A stretch of DNA of 24,696 nt from an uncultured Oscillospiraceae bacterium (GCA_902490145.1 CABUCT010000005.1:1-24696); one strand, 5' to 3'; positions 8,367 through 15,706 are shown, numbered from the stretch's first letter. The notes: a model not told the origin generated them from the letters alone. Numbers and translations: made by a program.

Positions 8367-9400
8367 ATAATTACCTTTTCGTCCGCGTTTGTGATCTCAC
8401 CCATAATATAAGCGTCTTCACCGTTTTCTTTCAAAACTGACAACGCAATATCAGCATCTTCTTTTTTCACAACGATGCTCATACCAACGCCCATGTTAAA
8501 GGTGTTAAACATATCTCTTTCAGGAATGTTTCCCTGTTTTGCAATCAGATCGAAAATGGGAAGAATACGAAGCTTGTTCCGCTCTATTTTTGCACACATA
8601 CCGTTTGGCAGACTTCTCGGAATATTTTCATAAAATCCTCCGCCTGTGATATGCGAGATTGAACGGACAGTTGCCTTTTCAAGCAGGGCAAGAACAGGCT
8701 TTACATAAATTTTTGTTGGAGTAAGAAGCGTTTCGCCTATCGATTTTCCATAAAGCTCGCTGACCGGAGAGGAAATGTCGTTTGTACCGACTCCAAACAC
8801 CTTTCTGACAAGTGAAAAACCGTTTGAGTGAACTCCGCTTGAAGGAAGAGCAATAATCACATCGCCGACCTGCATAGAGGAGGGATTAAGAATTTTAGGC
8901 TTGTCCACAACTCCCACTGCAAAACCGGCAAGATCGTATTCGTCAACCGGATAAAATCCCGGCATTTCGGCGGTTTCGCCGCCGATAAGAGCCGCACCGC
9001 TTTGAACGCATCCCTCAGCCACGCCCGATACGATGGCGGCGATTTTCTCGGGAACATTTTTGCCGCAGGCGATATAATCGAGGAAAAACAGAGGCTTTGC
9101 ACCGCAGCAAATAATATCGTTAACACACATAGCCACGCAGTCAATACCGACCGTGTCGTGTTTGTCCTGAAGAAATGCAAGCTTAAGTTTTGTGCCAACT
9201 CCGTCTGTTCCGCTTACAAGCACGGGCTTTTCCATGCCTTTTACATCCAGCTCAAACAAACCGCCGAAACCACCGACATCAGAGCAAACTCCCGATGTGA
9301 TAGTTTTCGCAATGTGTGCTTTCATAAGCTCGACAGCCTTATATCCTGCGGTAATATCTACACCGGCGGCTGCGTAACTTTCAGACTTTGAATTATTCAT
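8360..9400 (-). CDS. purM: Phosphoribosylformylglycinamidine cyclo-ligase (AIR synthetase)
   Basis: It closes the imidazole ring of FGAM with ATP to form AIR, the fifth purine step. The 346-residue length is typical. Recognisable segments are YAAAGVDITAGYKAVELMK at the N-terminus, VSGTDGVGTKLKLAF (ATP-binding glycine-rich loop), CVNDIICCGAKPLFFLDYIA, and GGETAEMPGFY. It lies three bases after the purF stop, with AAGGA upstream as ribosome binding site. The last codons contain the purN start, giving a seven-base overlap. Confidence 0.98.
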   Translation of the reverse strand: MNNSKSESYAAAGVDITAGYKAVELMKAHIAKTITSGVCSDVGGFGGLFELDVKGMEKPVLVSGTDGVGTKLKLAFLQDKHDTVGIDCVAMCVNDIICCGAKPLFFLDYIACGKNVPEKIAAIVSGVAEGCVQSGAALIGGETAEMPGFYPVDEYDLAGFAVGVVDKPKILNPSSMQVGDVIIALPSSGVHSNGFSLVRKVFGVGTNDISSPVSELYGKSIGETLLTPTKIYVKPVLALLEKATVRSISHITGGGFYENIPRSLPNGMCAKIERNKLRILPIFDLIAKQGNIPERDMFNTFNMGVGMSIVVKKEDADIALSVLKENGEDAYIMGEITNADEKVIIC

Positions 9401-9403
9401 GGT

Positions 9404-10828
9404 TTATTCCTTTCCATTCCAACAGTATGTGCAAAGCTTGCACGGCTCGATGCCTATCGATTCAATAACACCTTCAAGTGATTGATATTCGAGTGAAGCG
9501 AATCCCAGCTTGTCGCTGATAGCTTTACGCATCCTTTGACCGCGTTCGGTCGATGCGTCGCTGTATTCTTCCAAGTGATTGAAACCTTCTTCGCCCTCAA
9601 GCTCCATGATAGTAGCTCTGGTGATCAGTTCCATGTCGCTTGTGCTTCTTGAGAAATTAAGATATTTGCATCCATACATAATGGGAGGGCAGGCAGAACG
9701 CATATGTACCTCTTCGGCTCCGTTTTCGTAAAGGAATTCAACCGTTTCACGAAGCTGAGTTCCGCGAACGATAGAATCGTCAACGAACAAAAGTTTTTTG
9801 CCTTTTATAAGATCGTTGACAGGGACCTGTTTCATTTTCGCAACGCGGTTTCGGTCGGTCTGTTTTGCCGGCATAAAGCTTCTCGGCCATGTGGGGGTAT
9901 ATTTTATGAACGGTCTTGCAAATTGCTTGTGACTTTCGTTTGCATATCCGATTGCATGAGGGGTTCCGGAATCGGGAACTCCGCCGACATAATCAATATC
10001 CTGTGCAACGCCGGTTTCTTTGTCGTGCTGAGCCATGATCTTTCCGTTGCGGTAACGCATAACCTCAACGTTTACCCCTTCATAGGTTGAAGTCGGATAT
10101 CCGTAATATGTCCAGAGAAAGGAACAAATACGCATGCATTTTCCGGGGGCTTTCAGCTGTTTCATACCTTTTGCGGTAAGCTCCACGATTTCACCGGGCC
10201 CAAGCTCCGCTTCATCGGCATAGCCAAGCTTTTGATATGCGAATGATTCAAAAGAAACGCAATATCCGTGTTCATTTTTTCCGACGAGAATTGGAATTCT
10301 CCCCAATCGGTCACGAGCCGCAATGATTGATCCGTCTTCTTTTAAAATAAGAATGGATGCAGTTCCTTCAATAACTTTTTGGGCAAAAGAAATACCCTCG
10401 ATAAAGGTGCTTTTTTGGTTTATGAGTGCAGCAACGAGTTCGGTGGAGTTTATTGCACCGCCGGTCATTGCACTGAAGTGTCCGCCGCTGAATGAAAGAT
10501 ATTGCTTTATAAGCTCATCTGCATTGTTAATAATGCCTATTATGCAAAGTGCGTATGTACCGAGATTTGATCTTATAAGCAAAGGCTGCGGTTCGGAATC
10601 ACTGATACAGCCGATTGCAGAATTTCCGTGAATTTCATCAAATATGTGTTCAAACTTTGTTCTGAACGGTGAGTTTTCAATGTTGTGGATCTCCCGTTGA
10701 AATCCGATATCATCATTGAACGACGCGATACCGCCCCTGCGGGTACCCAAATGTGAATGATAGTCTGTACCGAAGAAAACGTCAGAAATTACGTCATGGT
10801 CACAAACTGCCCCAAAAAATCCTCCCAT
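9404..10828 (-). CDS. purF: Amidophosphoribosyltransferase homologue with degenerate glutaminase site
   Basis: By context this is the first enzyme of the pathway, making phosphoribosylamine from PRPP. The 474-residue protein has a recognisable PRPP loop LLFVDDSIVRGTQL, the C-terminal cysteine cluster CKLCTYC seen in iron-sulfur PurF enzymes, and a conserved N-terminal fold. However, the N-terminus reads MGGFFGAV where glutaminase PurF has (M)CGxFG, so the catalytic Cys is Gly. The usual HNGxxxN oxyanion stretch reads CIIGIINN, and the TSDSE-type glutamine-binding segment reads INSTE. The start is secure: CAGGAGGA lies 9 bases before this ATG. The glutaminase therefore looks inactive, and ammonia may come from another source. 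The tandem 16-bp repeat just upstream does not alter the reading frame. The gene may be an expected lineage variant. I could not check that. Confidence 0.9.
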   Translation of the reverse strand: MGGFFGAVCDHDVISDVFFGTDYHSHLGTRRGGIASFNDDIGFQREIHNIENSPFRTKFEHIFDEIHGNSAIGCISDSEPQPLLIRSNLGTYALCIIGIINNADELIKQYLSFSGGHFSAMTGGAINSTELVAALINQKSTFIEGISFAQKVIEGTASILILKEDGSIIAARDRLGRIPILVGKNEHGYCVSFESFAYQKLGYADEAELGPGEIVELTAKGMKQLKAPGKCMRICSFLWTYYGYPTSTYEGVNVEVMRYRNGKIMAQHDKETGVAQDIDYVGGVPDSGTPHAIGYANESHKQFARPFIKYTPTWPRSFMPAKQTDRNRVAKMKQVPVNDLIKGKKLLFVDDSIVRGTQLRETVEFLYENGAEEVHMRSACPPIMYGCKYLNFSRSTSDMELITRATIMELEGEEGFNHLEEYSDASTERGQRMRKAISDKLGFASLEYQSLEGVIESIGIEPCKLCTYCWNGKE

Positions 10829-10866
10829 TGCGATAAATCCTCCTGTTACTCTTTTGTTATTTCTCT

Positions 10867-10898
10867 GATTTTATTTTCCGAAGATTTTATTCTCCGAA
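10867..10898. repeat. Tandem 16-bp duplication at the purC 3' end
   Basis: Two adjacent 16-base copies (GATTTTATTTTCCGAA and GATTTTATTCTCCGAA, plus-strand reading) differ at one base. The second includes the last codons and stop of purC, the first lies in the purC-purF spacer. It looks like a small slippage or duplication event that lengthened the spacer without touching either reading frame. Confidence 0.75.
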
Positions 10899-11597
10899 AA
10901 CACGTGACATCATTTCTTTATAAGCGTCTTCAACACCGCCGAGATCGCGTCTGAAACGGTCTTTATCCAACTTTTCATTTGTTTTTGCATCCCAAAAACG
11001 GCAGGTGTCCGGAGAAATTTCGTCTGCCAAAACTATTGTGCCGTCTGAGGTACGGCCGAATTCTAATTTAAAATCAACCAAGTTTACGTTGAGCGATTTG
11101 AAATATTCCTTTAAAAGGTCATTAATCTTAAATGCCATTGATTTAATTGTTTCGATTTCCTCGGATGAGGCAAGTCCCAAAGCCAACGCATGATAAGAAT
11201 TTATGAGCGGGTCGTGAAGATCGTCGTTTTTATAGGAAAATTCGATTGTGGGCGAATCAAAAACGATACCCTCAGGAACGCCGTATCTTTTTGCAAAAGA
11301 GCCAGCTGAAATGTTGCGGATTATAACTTCAAGAGGTACAATCTCAACCTTTTTCACAATTGTTTCACGGTCGGAAAGCTCTTCCACAAAATGTGTTGGT
11401 ATGCCGCTTTTTTCAAGAAGCTGCATCAGGTAGTTGGACATACGGTTGTTAACCGCACCTTTGCCGAGAATCGTTCCTTTCTTGAGACCGTCAAAAGCGG
11501 TTGCATCATCTTTGTAAGACACGATAACGCAATCGGGGTTTTCGGTGGCAAAAACCTTTTTTGCCTTACCTTCGTATAATTGTTCGCACTTTTGCAT
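10887..11597 (-). CDS. purC: SAICAR synthetase
   Basis: It joins aspartate to CAIR using ATP, giving SAICAR. The 236-residue protein is the compact bacterial form. Motifs are YEGKAKKVF near the start (8-16), SYKDDATAFDGLKKGTI with the substrate loop, EVIIRNISAGSFAKRYG, and LVDFKLEFGR followed by LADEISPDTCRFWD. It follows purE after 27 bases, with GGGAGGA as ribosome binding site. The next enzyme, PurB (adenylosuccinate lyase), is not encoded in this window and must lie elsewhere. Confidence 0.98.
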   Translation of the reverse strand: MQKCEQLYEGKAKKVFATENPDCVIVSYKDDATAFDGLKKGTILGKGAVNNRMSNYLMQLLEKSGIPTHFVEELSDRETIVKKVEIVPLEVIIRNISAGSFAKRYGVPEGIVFDSPTIEFSYKNDDLHDPLINSYHALALGLASSEEIETIKSMAFKINDLLKEYFKSLNVNLVDFKLEFGRTSDGTIVLADEISPDTCRFWDAKTNEKLDKDRFRRDLGGVEDAYKEMMSRVFGE

Positions 11598-11624
11598 TCT
11601 TTTGTCCTCCCTGTTTTTGTTTTT

Positions 11625-12119
11625 CTATTTGTTAAATTGCTCTGCTATTTTAGCGTTTTTTTCAAGAACTGTTTTGCTGTCGTCAATGCGTTTTTCTTCA
11701 AGCTTTTTTGCAAGTTCGGCATCTTCGATAGCAAGCATCTGAATGCATAATAATGCGGCATTGGCTGCACCGTTTACAGCAACAGTCGCAACAGGTATCC
11801 CCGTTGGCATTTGTACTGTTGACAGAAGTGCGTCAATACCGCCTAAATTCCCTGATGATACCGGAATCCCGATTACCGGCAAGGTTGTGTTTGCAGCAAT
11901 TGCTCCGGCAAGATGTGCAGCCATCCCGGCAGCGGCAATAATTGCACCGAATCCTTTTTCTCTTGCGGTTTTAGCAAGCTCTGCAGCCTCTTTTGGAGTC
12001 CGATGAGCTGAAAACACATATACTTCATATGGAACGCAGAATTTTTCCAGCATATCCACGGCTTTTTTGACAACCGGAAGGTCGCTGTCGCTTCCCATAA
12101 CAATAGCGATTTTTTTCAT
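11625..12119 (-). CDS. purE: N5-carboxyaminoimidazole ribonucleotide mutase
   Basis: It moves the carboxyl group of N5-CAIR to C4, giving CAIR. The 164-residue protein has the PurE signatures IVMGSDSDLPVVKKA (5-19), VFSAHRTPKE, AAAGMAAHLAG, and NLGGIDALLSTVQMP. It resembles class I, which normally works with PurK, but no purK is present in this window. It is the first gene of the operon. I chose the ATG at 12119 because AGGAGG at 12126-12131 is ideally spaced and the family N-terminus begins here. A longer in-frame start at 12152 would lie inside the leader terminator. Confidence 0.97.
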   Translation of the reverse strand: MKKIAIVMGSDSDLPVVKKAVDMLEKFCVPYEVYVFSAHRTPKEAAELAKTAREKGFGAIIAAAGMAAHLAGAIAANTTLPVIGIPVSSGNLGGIDALLSTVQMPTGIPVATVAVNGAANAALLCIQMLAIEDAELAKKLEEKRIDDSKTVLEKNAKIAEQFNK

Positions 12120-12133
12120 GTTAAACCTCCTGT

Positions 12134-12177
12134 AAAAACAATAAGGGTGCACTTAACCTTTAGATTTAAGTGCGCCC
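12134..12177 (-). terminator. Riboswitch-controlled terminator before purE
   Basis: GGGCGCACTTAA and TTAAGTGCACCC form a 12-bp stem with one mismatch, followed by TTATTGTTTTT. The GGGC of the aptamer's conserved 3' block is the first part of the terminator's 5' arm. Ligand-bound aptamer and terminator should therefore exclude each other. The purE ribosome binding site follows three bases later. Confidence 0.88.
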
Positions 12178-12243
12178 AGACGGTCGGCTTTGAAATACCC
12201 TTTGTTTCATTGTGGTGCTCCACATTATCCGTCAGTCGCAAAG
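12172..12243 (-). ncRNA. ZTP (pfl) riboswitch aptamer
   Basis: In the purE leader the minus strand carries GACTGACGG (from 12237), a short hairpin GTGGAGCACCAC, a linker, and GCCGACCGTCTGGGC ending at 12174. The last block matches the hallmark 3' segment of the pfl motif, which binds ZTP/ZMP, and CTGACGG can pair with CCGTC. ZMP is the substrate of the AICAR formyltransferase encoded in this operon and accumulates when 10-formyl-THF runs short. From known members I infer an ON switch that prevents the overlapping terminator from forming when ZTP is bound. Confidence 0.9.
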
Positions 12244-12283
12244 GATATATATAATAGTAATTCTATTTAAAAAGAACATTATT

Positions 12284-12312
12284 ATTATAACACAGCGATT
12301 TTTTGTTGTCAA
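12284..12312 (-). promoter_or_regulatory. Promoter of the purine operon
   Basis: Minus strand TTGACA (12307-12312), 17-base spacer, TATAAT (12284-12289), a full consensus match for the housekeeping sigma factor. Transcription should start near 12277 and give a leader of about 158 bases containing the ZTP riboswitch. With such a strong promoter, control is probably mainly at the riboswitch. Confidence 0.88.
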
Positions 12313-12507
12313 TTCAAAAAAGCAACCAAATTGAGCCATTCAGATGCATGCAAACTGGTCAAGATGAGGAAAATTTATTCCGACAGGAAAAGGGATAAAA
12401 AGAAAAACGTGAAAACAAAATGCGATAGCATGTAAAAGGTCTTAAAGCTCAGTAAATTGAATGTTTAACGCCTGTTAAATTAAATTTTGCAAAATAAAAA
12501 TTTACTA
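12313..12507. other. Intergenic spacer between divergent purine and tRNA promoters
   Basis: AT-rich sequence between two consensus promoters facing away from each other. I see no gene, no convincing hairpin and no PurR-box-like repeat in it. Confidence 0.5.
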
Positions 12508-12536
12508 TTGACAAATCGAGGGTTAGTTATTATAAT
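12508..12536 (+). promoter_or_regulatory. Promoter of the tRNA-Asp/tRNA-Thr unit
   Basis: TTGACA (12508-12513), 17-base spacer, TATAAT (12531-12536). It is a full consensus promoter some 40 bases upstream of tRNA-Asp, as expected for a strongly transcribed stable-RNA unit. Confidence 0.88.
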
Positions 12537-12576
12537 AATCTAGCAGTCTGGAACAGGTAATAAGTTGTTCCGATTT

Positions 12577-12653
12577 GGCCTGGTAGTTCAGCCGGTTAGA
12601 ACGCTAGCCTGTCACGCTAGAGGTCGTGGGTTCGATTCCCATCCAGGTCGCCA
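12577..12653 (+). tRNA. tRNA-Asp (anticodon GTC)
   Basis: A 77-base cloverleaf. The acceptor arm GGCCTGG pairs with CCAGGTC (one G-T pair). The anticodon loop is CTGTCAC between complementary stems, giving GTC. The T-loop is TTCGATT, and CCA is encoded at 12651-12653. It reads GAC and GAU codons. Confidence 0.97.
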
Positions 12654-12657
12654 TTTT

Positions 12658-12733
12658 GCTGCTATGGCTCAGGTGGTAGAGTGCGTCCTTGGTAAGGACG
12701 AGGTCGGCAGTTCGAGTCTGCCTAGCAGCTCCA
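12658..12733 (+). tRNA. tRNA-Thr (anticodon GGT)
   Basis: A 76-base cloverleaf. Acceptor arm GCTGCTA pairs with TAGCAGC. The anticodon region CCTTGGTAAGG gives GGT. The T-loop is TTCGAGT, and CCA is encoded. It lies four bases after tRNA-Asp and is surely processed from the same transcript. It reads ACC and ACU codons. Confidence 0.97.
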
Positions 12734-12770
12734 AAATCCCGAAGAATTTCCTTCGGGATTTTTGCTTTTT
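12734..12770 (+). terminator. Terminator of the tRNA unit
   Basis: ATCCCGAAG, a 6-base loop and CTTCGGGAT form a strong stem, followed by TTTTGCTTTTT on the plus strand, directly after the CCA of tRNA-Thr. Confidence 0.92.
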
Positions 12771-12867
12771 ATAAACCTGATTCAAATAAGTGTTACTAAA
12801 TGTTTCGGCAAAATCAAAAATTTTATTTTGAAGTCAAGCTGTATATAAAATACCGGTGAAATCAGGA

Positions 12868-12978
12868 CTTAACCAACATGTACGCACACGATTTTCACGG
12901 CTGGATTTTCGCTCTGAATTGTTAAAATACTCGTCAACTTGAAAGGATTGACTGAGTTTTGTACCGCTTAAAGTTTTC
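12868..12978 (+). repeat. Repeat A, copy 1
   Basis: A 111-base non-coding unit beginning CTTAACCAACATGTACG and ending CTTAAAGTTTTC. It aligns along its whole length with 13433-13544 at roughly 85% identity, with mostly transition differences and one indel. No reading frame of note. The block after it (12979-13169) shows weaker, partly inverted similarity to repeat B, for example TTTTCACCGTTGT matching the plus strand of B copy 2. Confidence 0.85.
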
Positions 12979-13169
12979 ACCGTTGTTGGGTGTCAGCCCG
13001 ATTGCCGAACACAGCCAAAAATCCCGCACTCGAAAATTATCCGAACCAAAGATGAATATTGCAATGCAATTTTAAATGCACAGCACGATGCAGGCTCACG
13101 CCCTGCGAGAGCGATAAGTTTAAAATTACCCCACGCTTTTTGAGAGTGTTCGGATGCGTCGGTTATGGG

Positions 13170-13437
13170 TTAAGCTGAGAGAAGCCTACCCCAATATGGT
13201 TTAAAATGTCCTATTTCTGCTGAAATCGATGCTTCAAATGTCGGCATACGGCAGTAGTTGAGGGTTTATGCCTTGTCGGGGCAAAAATATGTTTATTTTC
13301 AACTGCTATGAACCGAAAAGTCAGTAGCGGTGGATGGATTTTGGCATTTGAAAGTGCCGCCCGACAACGGTGAAACCGTGAAAAGCCGCCACAGCTTCAA
13401 GTTTTCGGCATATTGTGTTCGACTCTCTTCAGCTTAA
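13170..13437 (+). repeat. Repeat B, copy 1 (element with imperfect terminal inverted repeats)
   Basis: A 268-base unit starting TTAAGCTGAGAGAAGCC and ending GACTCTCTTCAGCTTAA. The two ends are imperfect inverted repeats over about 30 bases. The reverse complement of 15735-16010 aligns over the whole length, with about 80% or more identity in the outer parts and less in the middle. It shares its last bases with the start of repeat A copy 2. No transposase or long frame is inside, so it is MITE-like at most. Confidence 0.85.
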
Positions 13438-13544
13438 CTGACGTGTACGAACATGATTTTCGCGGTTGGATTTTCGGCTCTGCATTGTTAAAACACTCAT
13501 CAGTCCGAAAAGATTGACTGCGTTTTGTGCCGTTTAAGGTTTTC
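13433..13544 (+). repeat. Repeat A, copy 2
   Basis: A 112-base unit matching 12868-12978, directly abutting the 3' end of repeat B copy 1. It is followed at 13545-13575 by a second copy of the repeat B end motif (ATATTGTGTTTGG, then TCTTCCTCAGCTTAA). Confidence 0.85.
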
Positions 13545-13653
13545 GGTATATTGTGTTTGGTCTTCCTCAGCTTAATTAAAATAATTAGATGCGAAAAATA
13601 AAAAATACCAAGAGGATTTGGAAATTTGAATTTAAAATAAAAATATGCTTAAC

Positions 13654-13699
13654 ATAAAATAATCCCCGGTCATAAGGAGTTATTCCTTATAACCGGGGA
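13654..13699 (-). terminator. Terminator after the DUF378 gene
   Basis: A 15-base arm at 13663-13677 (TCCCCGGTCATAAGG) pairs with 13685-13699 (CCTTATAACCGGGGA) with one mismatch. On the minus strand TTATTTTATG follows. It ends the transcript of the minus-strand DUF378 gene. A short TTTT also lies on the plus side. Confidence 0.85.
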
Positions 13700-13717
13700 C
13701 TTTTGCTCTTATTCGCC

Positions 13718-13939
13718 TTATGCTTCGCGACGTTCCACGATTTCTTCGCGTTCGCGGAAGAGCAGAGAGATGCACCAAATTCCGGCCAGTGCTACCAATG
13801 TGTATATAATACGGCTGAGAGTTGCACCCTGACCTCCAAAAATCCATGCCACAATATCAAATTTAAACAGGCCAATGCTTCCCCAGTTGAGAGCACCGAT
13901 AATGGTAAGGATAAGTGCGATTCGATCCATAATCATCAT
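13718..13939 (-). CDS. DUF378 family small membrane protein (YuzA-like)
   Basis: A 73-residue integral membrane protein with two predicted helices, roughly residues 5-25 and 43-62, and a charged C-terminal tail (REREEIVERREA). The sequence ALNWGSIGLFKFDIVAWIFGG is characteristic of the DUF378 family as I recall it. The function is unknown. AGAGGTGAT is well placed before the first ATG. The 73-base gap to the substrate-binding protein gene upstream contains no terminator, so the two may be co-transcribed. A weak AT-rich inverted repeat (ATAATATCA at 13938-13946 with TGATATTAT at 13964-13972) puts the ribosome binding site in a loop and part of the start codon in a stem. Confidence 0.88.
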   Translation of the reverse strand: MMIMDRIALILTIIGALNWGSIGLFKFDIVAWIFGGQGATLSRIIYTLVALAGIWCISLLFREREEIVERREA

Positions 13940-14012
13940 AATATCACCTCTTTTTAGAACCGATGATATTATTGCCTCTTTTTTGACATTTATTCATACT
14001 TGAATTTAAATA

Positions 14013-15572
14013 TTATGATGATATACCGATTTTTGAAAAATCAAGAGTTCCCCAAAAACTGTTTATTTCAGGATTTACCACCGATTTTGAAAACACAAAA
14101 TATTTTTGAGTAAAGTAAAGCGGAAATACGAGATAGTTGTCAAAGAGATATTTTTCACATTCCAAAACCTTGTCGTTTGAGGTTGATCCGGCTTTTATTA
14201 GTTCTGTATATTGATCGTCACCAACAGGAATTTTGTTCTTTTCAAACATATTAAGTGTTGAAACTGCTAATCTGTCAACAGGATTCACCGAAATAACCGC
14301 CATCTGAGCTTCTCCGCTTTTAAGCATCGGAGAAATATCCGAATCCCGGACTTTTTCAACCTTTACGTTAATACCAAATAATTTTTGCCAGCACTGAACC
14401 GAATAATTTATAATGGTGTGTCGCTCGTCCTCCTCAGAATAAATCAGTTTAAGTTCAGAAAGTTTTTTGACGTCAATATTTTTTTGAGCCTGTGCGAAAG
14501 CAGCGACAGCTTCTTCATTGTTTTGTGTTGGGACTGACTGAGTATCAAGTTCGATATATTTTCCGCCGGCTAAAAAGCTGTTTGGAAGAAGGATCGAATC
14601 CAAAGGCTGTTCATATTCGGAAAGTACAGTCGAAAGACAGCTTCGGTCAGCCGAAAGATAAAGTGCTTTTCGAAGATTTTTATCAGCAGTAAGAGCATTT
14701 TGACTGCTGCTAAATACAAGCGATACCTGTGCATTTGCACATGAAATAATATTATTTTCATCACCGGAGGAAAGGCTTTCTTTTGAAATGATCCCGCCGT
14801 CGATACTGCCGGTTTTAATTTTCGAAAGACGATTTTTTTCGCTGTCAAAGGTGAAATATATTCCCGAAGAAACTGCCGAACGGTCTCCGTGGTATTCTTT
14901 GTTTTTAGATATTTTTAAAGCTTCTTCACCCTCATTTTTTATCCACCGGGAAACATAAAACGGACCGTTGCAAAGACAGGAATCTTTGTCCATGCCGTAT
15001 TTACCGCCCGATTCTTCAAAAAAGTCACGTCGGCAAGGAATTCCGGCCACACCTGCCAGTGCAAGTAAAAAGTCATCGTCGGGGATGCTTAAGTCTATTA
15101 CAAGAGTAAAATCATCGGACGCATAAACCGCAAGTTTTGAAGGATCGGTTCGGCCGGCTATAATGTCTTGTGCATTTTTTATGCAGGCGATAGAGTCAAC
15201 ACCGATCCATTTGGTTTCAGGATCAACTCCGCGGCAGAGAGAGAATACAAAATCGTCAGCAAGAACAGCTCGACCGTCTGACCACCGAGCATCACGACAA
15301 AGCTTAAAGGTTATTTTAAGCCCGTTTTCGGAAGTGGAATAGCTTTCGGCCGCTCCTGGAATGATTTTGCCTTCTTCAGTGACGTTTAGCAGCGGCTCAT
15401 AAACATTTTCAACAATTGTCATTTCGGTTTCTCCCGCTGCCAAAAACGGATCGATTGTGGTGGGGATTTGAGAGGCTTCAAAGCTCACGGTTTTTCCTCC
15501 GTAGTCTTTTGAACACCCAAAAAGACCTAATATCAAAGAAATTATAATAAAAAGTGAAATATATTTTTTCAT
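14013..15572 (-). CDS. ABC transporter substrate-binding lipoprotein, oligopeptide-type (SBP family 5)
   Basis: A 519-residue secreted lipoprotein. The signal peptide ends in the lipobox LFGC, giving lipidated Cys20. The mature part shows the family 5 pattern: TIVENVYEPLLNVTEEGKI, then PGAAESYSTSENGLKITFKL with ARWSDGRAVLADDFVFS, typical of peptide/nickel-type binding proteins (OppA/DppA). It should bind a ligand outside the cell and deliver it to a permease. No permease or ATPase gene is next to it, so it is an orphan component and its substrate is unknown. GGAGTG precedes the ATG. The gene and the DUF378 gene sit between the two inverted copies of repeat B, which may mean this segment was acquired or rearranged as a unit. 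Confidence 0.9.
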   Translation of the reverse strand: MKKYISLFIIISLILGLFGCSKDYGGKTVSFEASQIPTTIDPFLAAGETEMTIVENVYEPLLNVTEEGKIIPGAAESYSTSENGLKITFKLCRDARWSDGRAVLADDFVFSLCRGVDPETKWIGVDSIACIKNAQDIIAGRTDPSKLAVYASDDFTLVIDLSIPDDDFLLALAGVAGIPCRRDFFEESGGKYGMDKDSCLCNGPFYVSRWIKNEGEEALKISKNKEYHGDRSAVSSGIYFTFDSEKNRLSKIKTGSIDGGIISKESLSSGDENNIISCANAQVSLVFSSSQNALTADKNLRKALYLSADRSCLSTVLSEYEQPLDSILLPNSFLAGGKYIELDTQSVPTQNNEEAVAAFAQAQKNIDVKKLSELKLIYSEEDERHTIINYSVQCWQKLFGINVKVEKVRDSDISPMLKSGEAQMAVISVNPVDRLAVSTLNMFEKNKIPVGDDQYTELIKAGSTSNDKVLECEKYLFDNYLVFPLYFTQKYFVFSKSVVNPEINSFWGTLDFSKIGISS

Positions 15573-15677
15573 TTTGCACTCCGCATAGCTTTTTTATTTA
15601 GTTTACCACCGTAAAGCGTTTAAATCAATGAAAAATTTGCCGATTATAAGCAAAAAAACACGAAGTACTTAAAGGTA

Positions 15678-15706
15678 TTGAAAAGAGGCAGAAAATATGG
15701 TAAAAT
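15678..15706 (+). promoter_or_regulatory. Probable lepA promoter
   Basis: TTGAAA (15678-15683), 17-base spacer ending TGG, TAAAAT (15701-15706), an extended -10 promoter. It lies about 330 bases before the lepA start, with repeat B copy 2 in between. The lepA leader would therefore be about 325 bases. Confidence 0.7.

Larger units (their letters stand above)
12771..13653. other. Gene-free region filled with dispersed repeats
   Basis: No convincing coding frame lies between the tRNA terminator and the terminator near 13660. The stretch holds repeat A copy 1, a mixed segment (12979-13169), repeat B copy 1, repeat A copy 2 and a short repeat-end motif (TATTGTGTTTGG...CAGCTTAA, 13545-13575). The final 80 bases are plain AT-rich sequence. 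Confidence 0.7.

Noticed and set aside
9404..10828. Cys9 of the PurF homologue as the mature N-terminal nucleophile after propeptide removal
   Set aside because: The following residues (DHDVIS) do not match the CGxFG block, while residues 2-7 (GGFFGA) clearly do, with Gly in the Cys position.
12313..12507. A PurR-type operator near the purine promoter
   Set aside because: I looked for paired PurBox-like sequences (CCGAA-type inverted repeats) and saw none.
12565..12774. A 69-residue plus-strand reading frame
   Set aside because: It runs straight through the two tRNA genes.
12868..13575. CRISPR array
   Set aside because: The repeated units are over 100 bases, diverged, irregularly spaced and partly inverted. 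There are no short identical repeats with unique spacers and no cas genes.
13703..13957. An 84-residue plus-strand frame opposite the DUF378 gene
   Set aside because: The minus-strand frame has membrane helices, a family match and a good ribosome binding site; this one has none.
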